Source: an uncultured Chloroflexota bacterium
Lineage (GTDB): Bacteria > Chloroflexota > Dehalococcoidia > SM23-28-2 > RBG-16-64-32
Direction: 5' to 3'
Length of the DNA stretch: 14,363 nt
Assembly: GCA_913056415.1 (NCBI GenBank)
Contig: CAJXNA010000021.1
Coordinates: 1-14,363 of the forward strand
The position numbers and the translations under genes were made by a program. Positions 12,991-14,363 of this stretch are shown piece by piece; within the stretch, counting starts at the first letter, position 1, and each line of letters starts with the position of its first letter. Below the pieces are notes generated by a model that saw only the letters and a list, made by a program, of their open reading frames with translations, did not search any database and was not told where the DNA came from.

Positions 12991-14010
12991 CTATCCCGCC
13001 TCCCCTTTCCCCCTGCCCGGCGCTATCTCCCGCAACGCCTCAAGCATGCCCGACTGCGCGGCCTCACGGGCGACGCGCAGAGCGCTGTAGATTGCGCGGG
13101 CGTCGCTGCGGCCGTGGCCGATGAACACGAGCCCGTTCACGCCCAGCAGCGGCCCGGCGCCGTACTCTCGGTAGTCCAGCTTCTTGCGCATCTGATTGAA
13201 GGCGGGCATAAGGGCCAGACCCGCCGCCGCGTACCAGGGGCGGCTCTTGATGGCAACCCGGAGTTGACCCATGATGAAGTCCGCCATCCCCTCCATCGTC
13301 TTGATGACAACGTTCCCCGTGAAGCCATCGGTGACGATGACGTCGGCGATACCGGTGGGGACGTCGCCTCCCTCTACATTTCCGATGAAGTTGAGGTCGC
13401 TCCCGGCCAGCAGCTCGTAGGCCTCCTGGGCCAGGGTGCTCCCCTTCGCCTCCTCCTCGCCGATGTTCAGCAGCGCCACCTTAGGCCGCTCCACATCCCA
13501 CACGTGCCGCATGTAAGCGGAGGCCATCCCCGCGAACTGGAGCAGGTAGTTCGGCTTGCAATCGGCGTTGGCGCCCACGTCCAAGAAGGCGGTGAGCTTC
13601 CCTGAGAGCGGCATGAGAGCCACCAGCGTAGGCCGCTCGATCCCCTTGATTCGGCCCAGGTACATGATAGCGGCGGCCATTATCGCCCCGGTGTTCCCGG
13701 CCGAGACGAAGGCGCCGGCCTCCCCCTGCTTCACCATCCGCAGGCCCACAACGATGGAGGAGTCCTTCTTGTGACGAGCCGCCTGGGCGGGCTTATCGTC
13801 CATCTCGATCACCTCCGAGGCGGGAACGACGGTGATCGTATCGGGCTTGGGCCCGCGCCGCGCCAGGCAGGCGACGATCTCCTCAGGCTGCCCCACGAGG
13901 GCAACGCGTACGCCCAGCTCCTTGGCGGCGCGAACCGCCCCGGCCACGATCTCCGTTGGGGCATTATCGCCGCCCATGGCGTCCAGGGCTATGGGGGGCT
14001 CATCGGTCAC
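12991..14010 (-). CDS. plsX: Phosphate acyltransferase PlsX
   Basis: Converts acyl-ACP and phosphate to acyl-phosphate, the donor for PlsY in membrane phospholipid synthesis; a peripheral membrane enzyme. It has 339 aa, the normal length. The opening PIALDAMGGDNAPTEIV is the family signature. Further conserved segments are ASEVIEMDDKPAQAAR, KKDSSIVVGLRMV, FVSAGNTGAIMAAA, LLNIGEEEAKGS, NFIGNVEGGDV, DVIVTDGFTGNVVIKT and GAGPLLGVNGLVFIGHGRSD. The start is GTG 14010, one base after the upstream gene's stop, with GAGGCGGG as Shine-Dalgarno. It is convergent with tetR. In many bacteria fabH and fabD follow; here they do not, at least on this side. Confidence 0.97.
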   Translation of the reverse strand: MTDEPPIALDAMGGDNAPTEIVAGAVRAAKELGVRVALVGQPEEIVACLARRGPKPDTITVVPASEVIEMDDKPAQAARHKKDSSIVVGLRMVKQGEAGAFVSAGNTGAIMAAAIMYLGRIKGIERPTLVALMPLSGKLTAFLDVGANADCKPNYLLQFAGMASAYMRHVWDVERPKVALLNIGEEEAKGSTLAQEAYELLAGSDLNFIGNVEGGDVPTGIADVIVTDGFTGNVVIKTMEGMADFIMGQLRVAIKSRPWYAAAGLALMPAFNQMRKKLDYREYGAGPLLGVNGLVFIGHGRSDARAIYSALRVAREAAQSGMLEALREIAPGRGKGEAG

Positions 14011-14011
14011 G

Positions 14012-14293
14012 TCATCCCGCCTCGGCGATGCGGTGGAAACTTGTCACGATGCGCTTGAAGAGCTTCCGTTTGCTCTTCCAGTCATCCCAGCCAGCCCATT
14101 CGCAAGAGCACGAGAGAATCCAGCCAGTCAGGGCATCCACCATGTACACGTTATAGAAGACGGGCTCGTCCACACTGTACTGGTAGTAATACCTAACTGC
14201 TTCCAAACCATCAATGGCTAGGGGTCGGTGAGGGCGACTGCCGTACACAGGTAGGAAGGGCTTATCACCGCAATATAGCTCCAGGGGTGTCAT
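14012..14293 (-). CDS. Hypothetical protein upstream of plsX
   Basis: Not recognised. It has 93 aa from ATG 14293, which has AAGGA 4 bases upstream. TTG 14311 is another start, and the frame has no stop up to the right edge, so a longer protein entering from outside the window is possible. It is rich in aromatic residues (YYYQYS, VFYNVYMVDALTGW) and has a CSCEW cluster followed by a basic C-terminal helix (KSKRKLFKRIVTSFHRI). There is no signal or membrane segment. It ends one base before plsX and is surely cotranscribed. The residue pattern resembles a small soluble beta-rich domain, but no family is named. Confidence 0.65.
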   Translation of the reverse strand: MTPLELYCGDKPFLPVYGSRPHRPLAIDGLEAVRYYYQYSVDEPVFYNVYMVDALTGWILSCSCEWAGWDDWKSKRKLFKRIVTSFHRIAEAG

Positions 14294-14363
14294 GGGTTCC
14301 TTGAGGCGCAAGCGGGTGACTTCAGTTGTCCTGCTCCATTCTTGGCCTTCCCCGGAATCGGGT

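Noticed and set aside
14012..14014. UGA before plsX as a possible selenocysteine codon
   Set aside because: Reading through gives no sensible continuation and plsX starts one base later in another frame; a normal stop is simpler.

Overview
The window is a GC-rich bacterial chromosome segment with housekeeping and transport genes on both strands. No mobile element, phage gene or CRISPR array is visible. The mix points to a free-living bacterium outside the Proteobacteria. It has a LexA with a GAAC-N4-GTTC SOS box, a CsoR copper sensor, a cyclic-di-AMP riboswitch, a selenocysteine tRNA and apparently leaderless genes. A Chloroflexota (Dehalococcoidia-like) genome would fit, but this is inference from style, not a search result.

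Layout. Positions 1-3512 (minus strand) hold an oligopeptide/dipeptide ABC importer operon: permease dppB, permease dppC, then a Tat-type lipoprotein substrate-binding protein that runs off the left edge. Positions 3513-4042 hold no protein gene. They carry the dpp promoter and, on the plus strand, a sigma-70 promoter, a clear ydaO/yuaA (c-di-AMP) riboswitch and an intrinsic terminator, placed just before a 66-aa zinc-ribbon gene. A SAM methyltransferase (4349-5140) and a small unknown gene (5312-5635) follow.

Positions 5678-7196 (minus) encode a coupled pair, a PIG-L/LmbE deacetylase and a fumarylacetoacetate-hydrolase-family enzyme. They are divergent from lexA (7344-7985), and the two promoters share their -35 region. 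An oligopeptide ABC ATPase (8074-9078) follows lexA. It meets holA (DNA polymerase III delta) tail to tail on a shared CTAG double stop. Just upstream of holA lies a selenocysteine tRNA (10114-10210, anticodon UCA).

Positions 10276-11546 (minus) are a trxA-trxB thioredoxin operon divergent from csoR (11674-11967). A perfect CsoR-type palindrome sits between the divergent promoters, inside the spacer of the inferred trxA promoter. Next come a 66-aa membrane peptide with a TetR-type operator over its promoter, a TetR regulator that looks leaderless, and on the minus strand plsX (phospholipid synthesis) preceded by an unknown small gene at the right edge.

The most notable observations are the c-di-AMP riboswitch controlling a tiny zinc-ribbon protein, the CsoR operator embedded in a thioredoxin promoter, the selenocysteine tRNA, and the operator-controlled membrane peptide/TetR pair. 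None of these was checked by search. Promoter and operator calls are read by eye.
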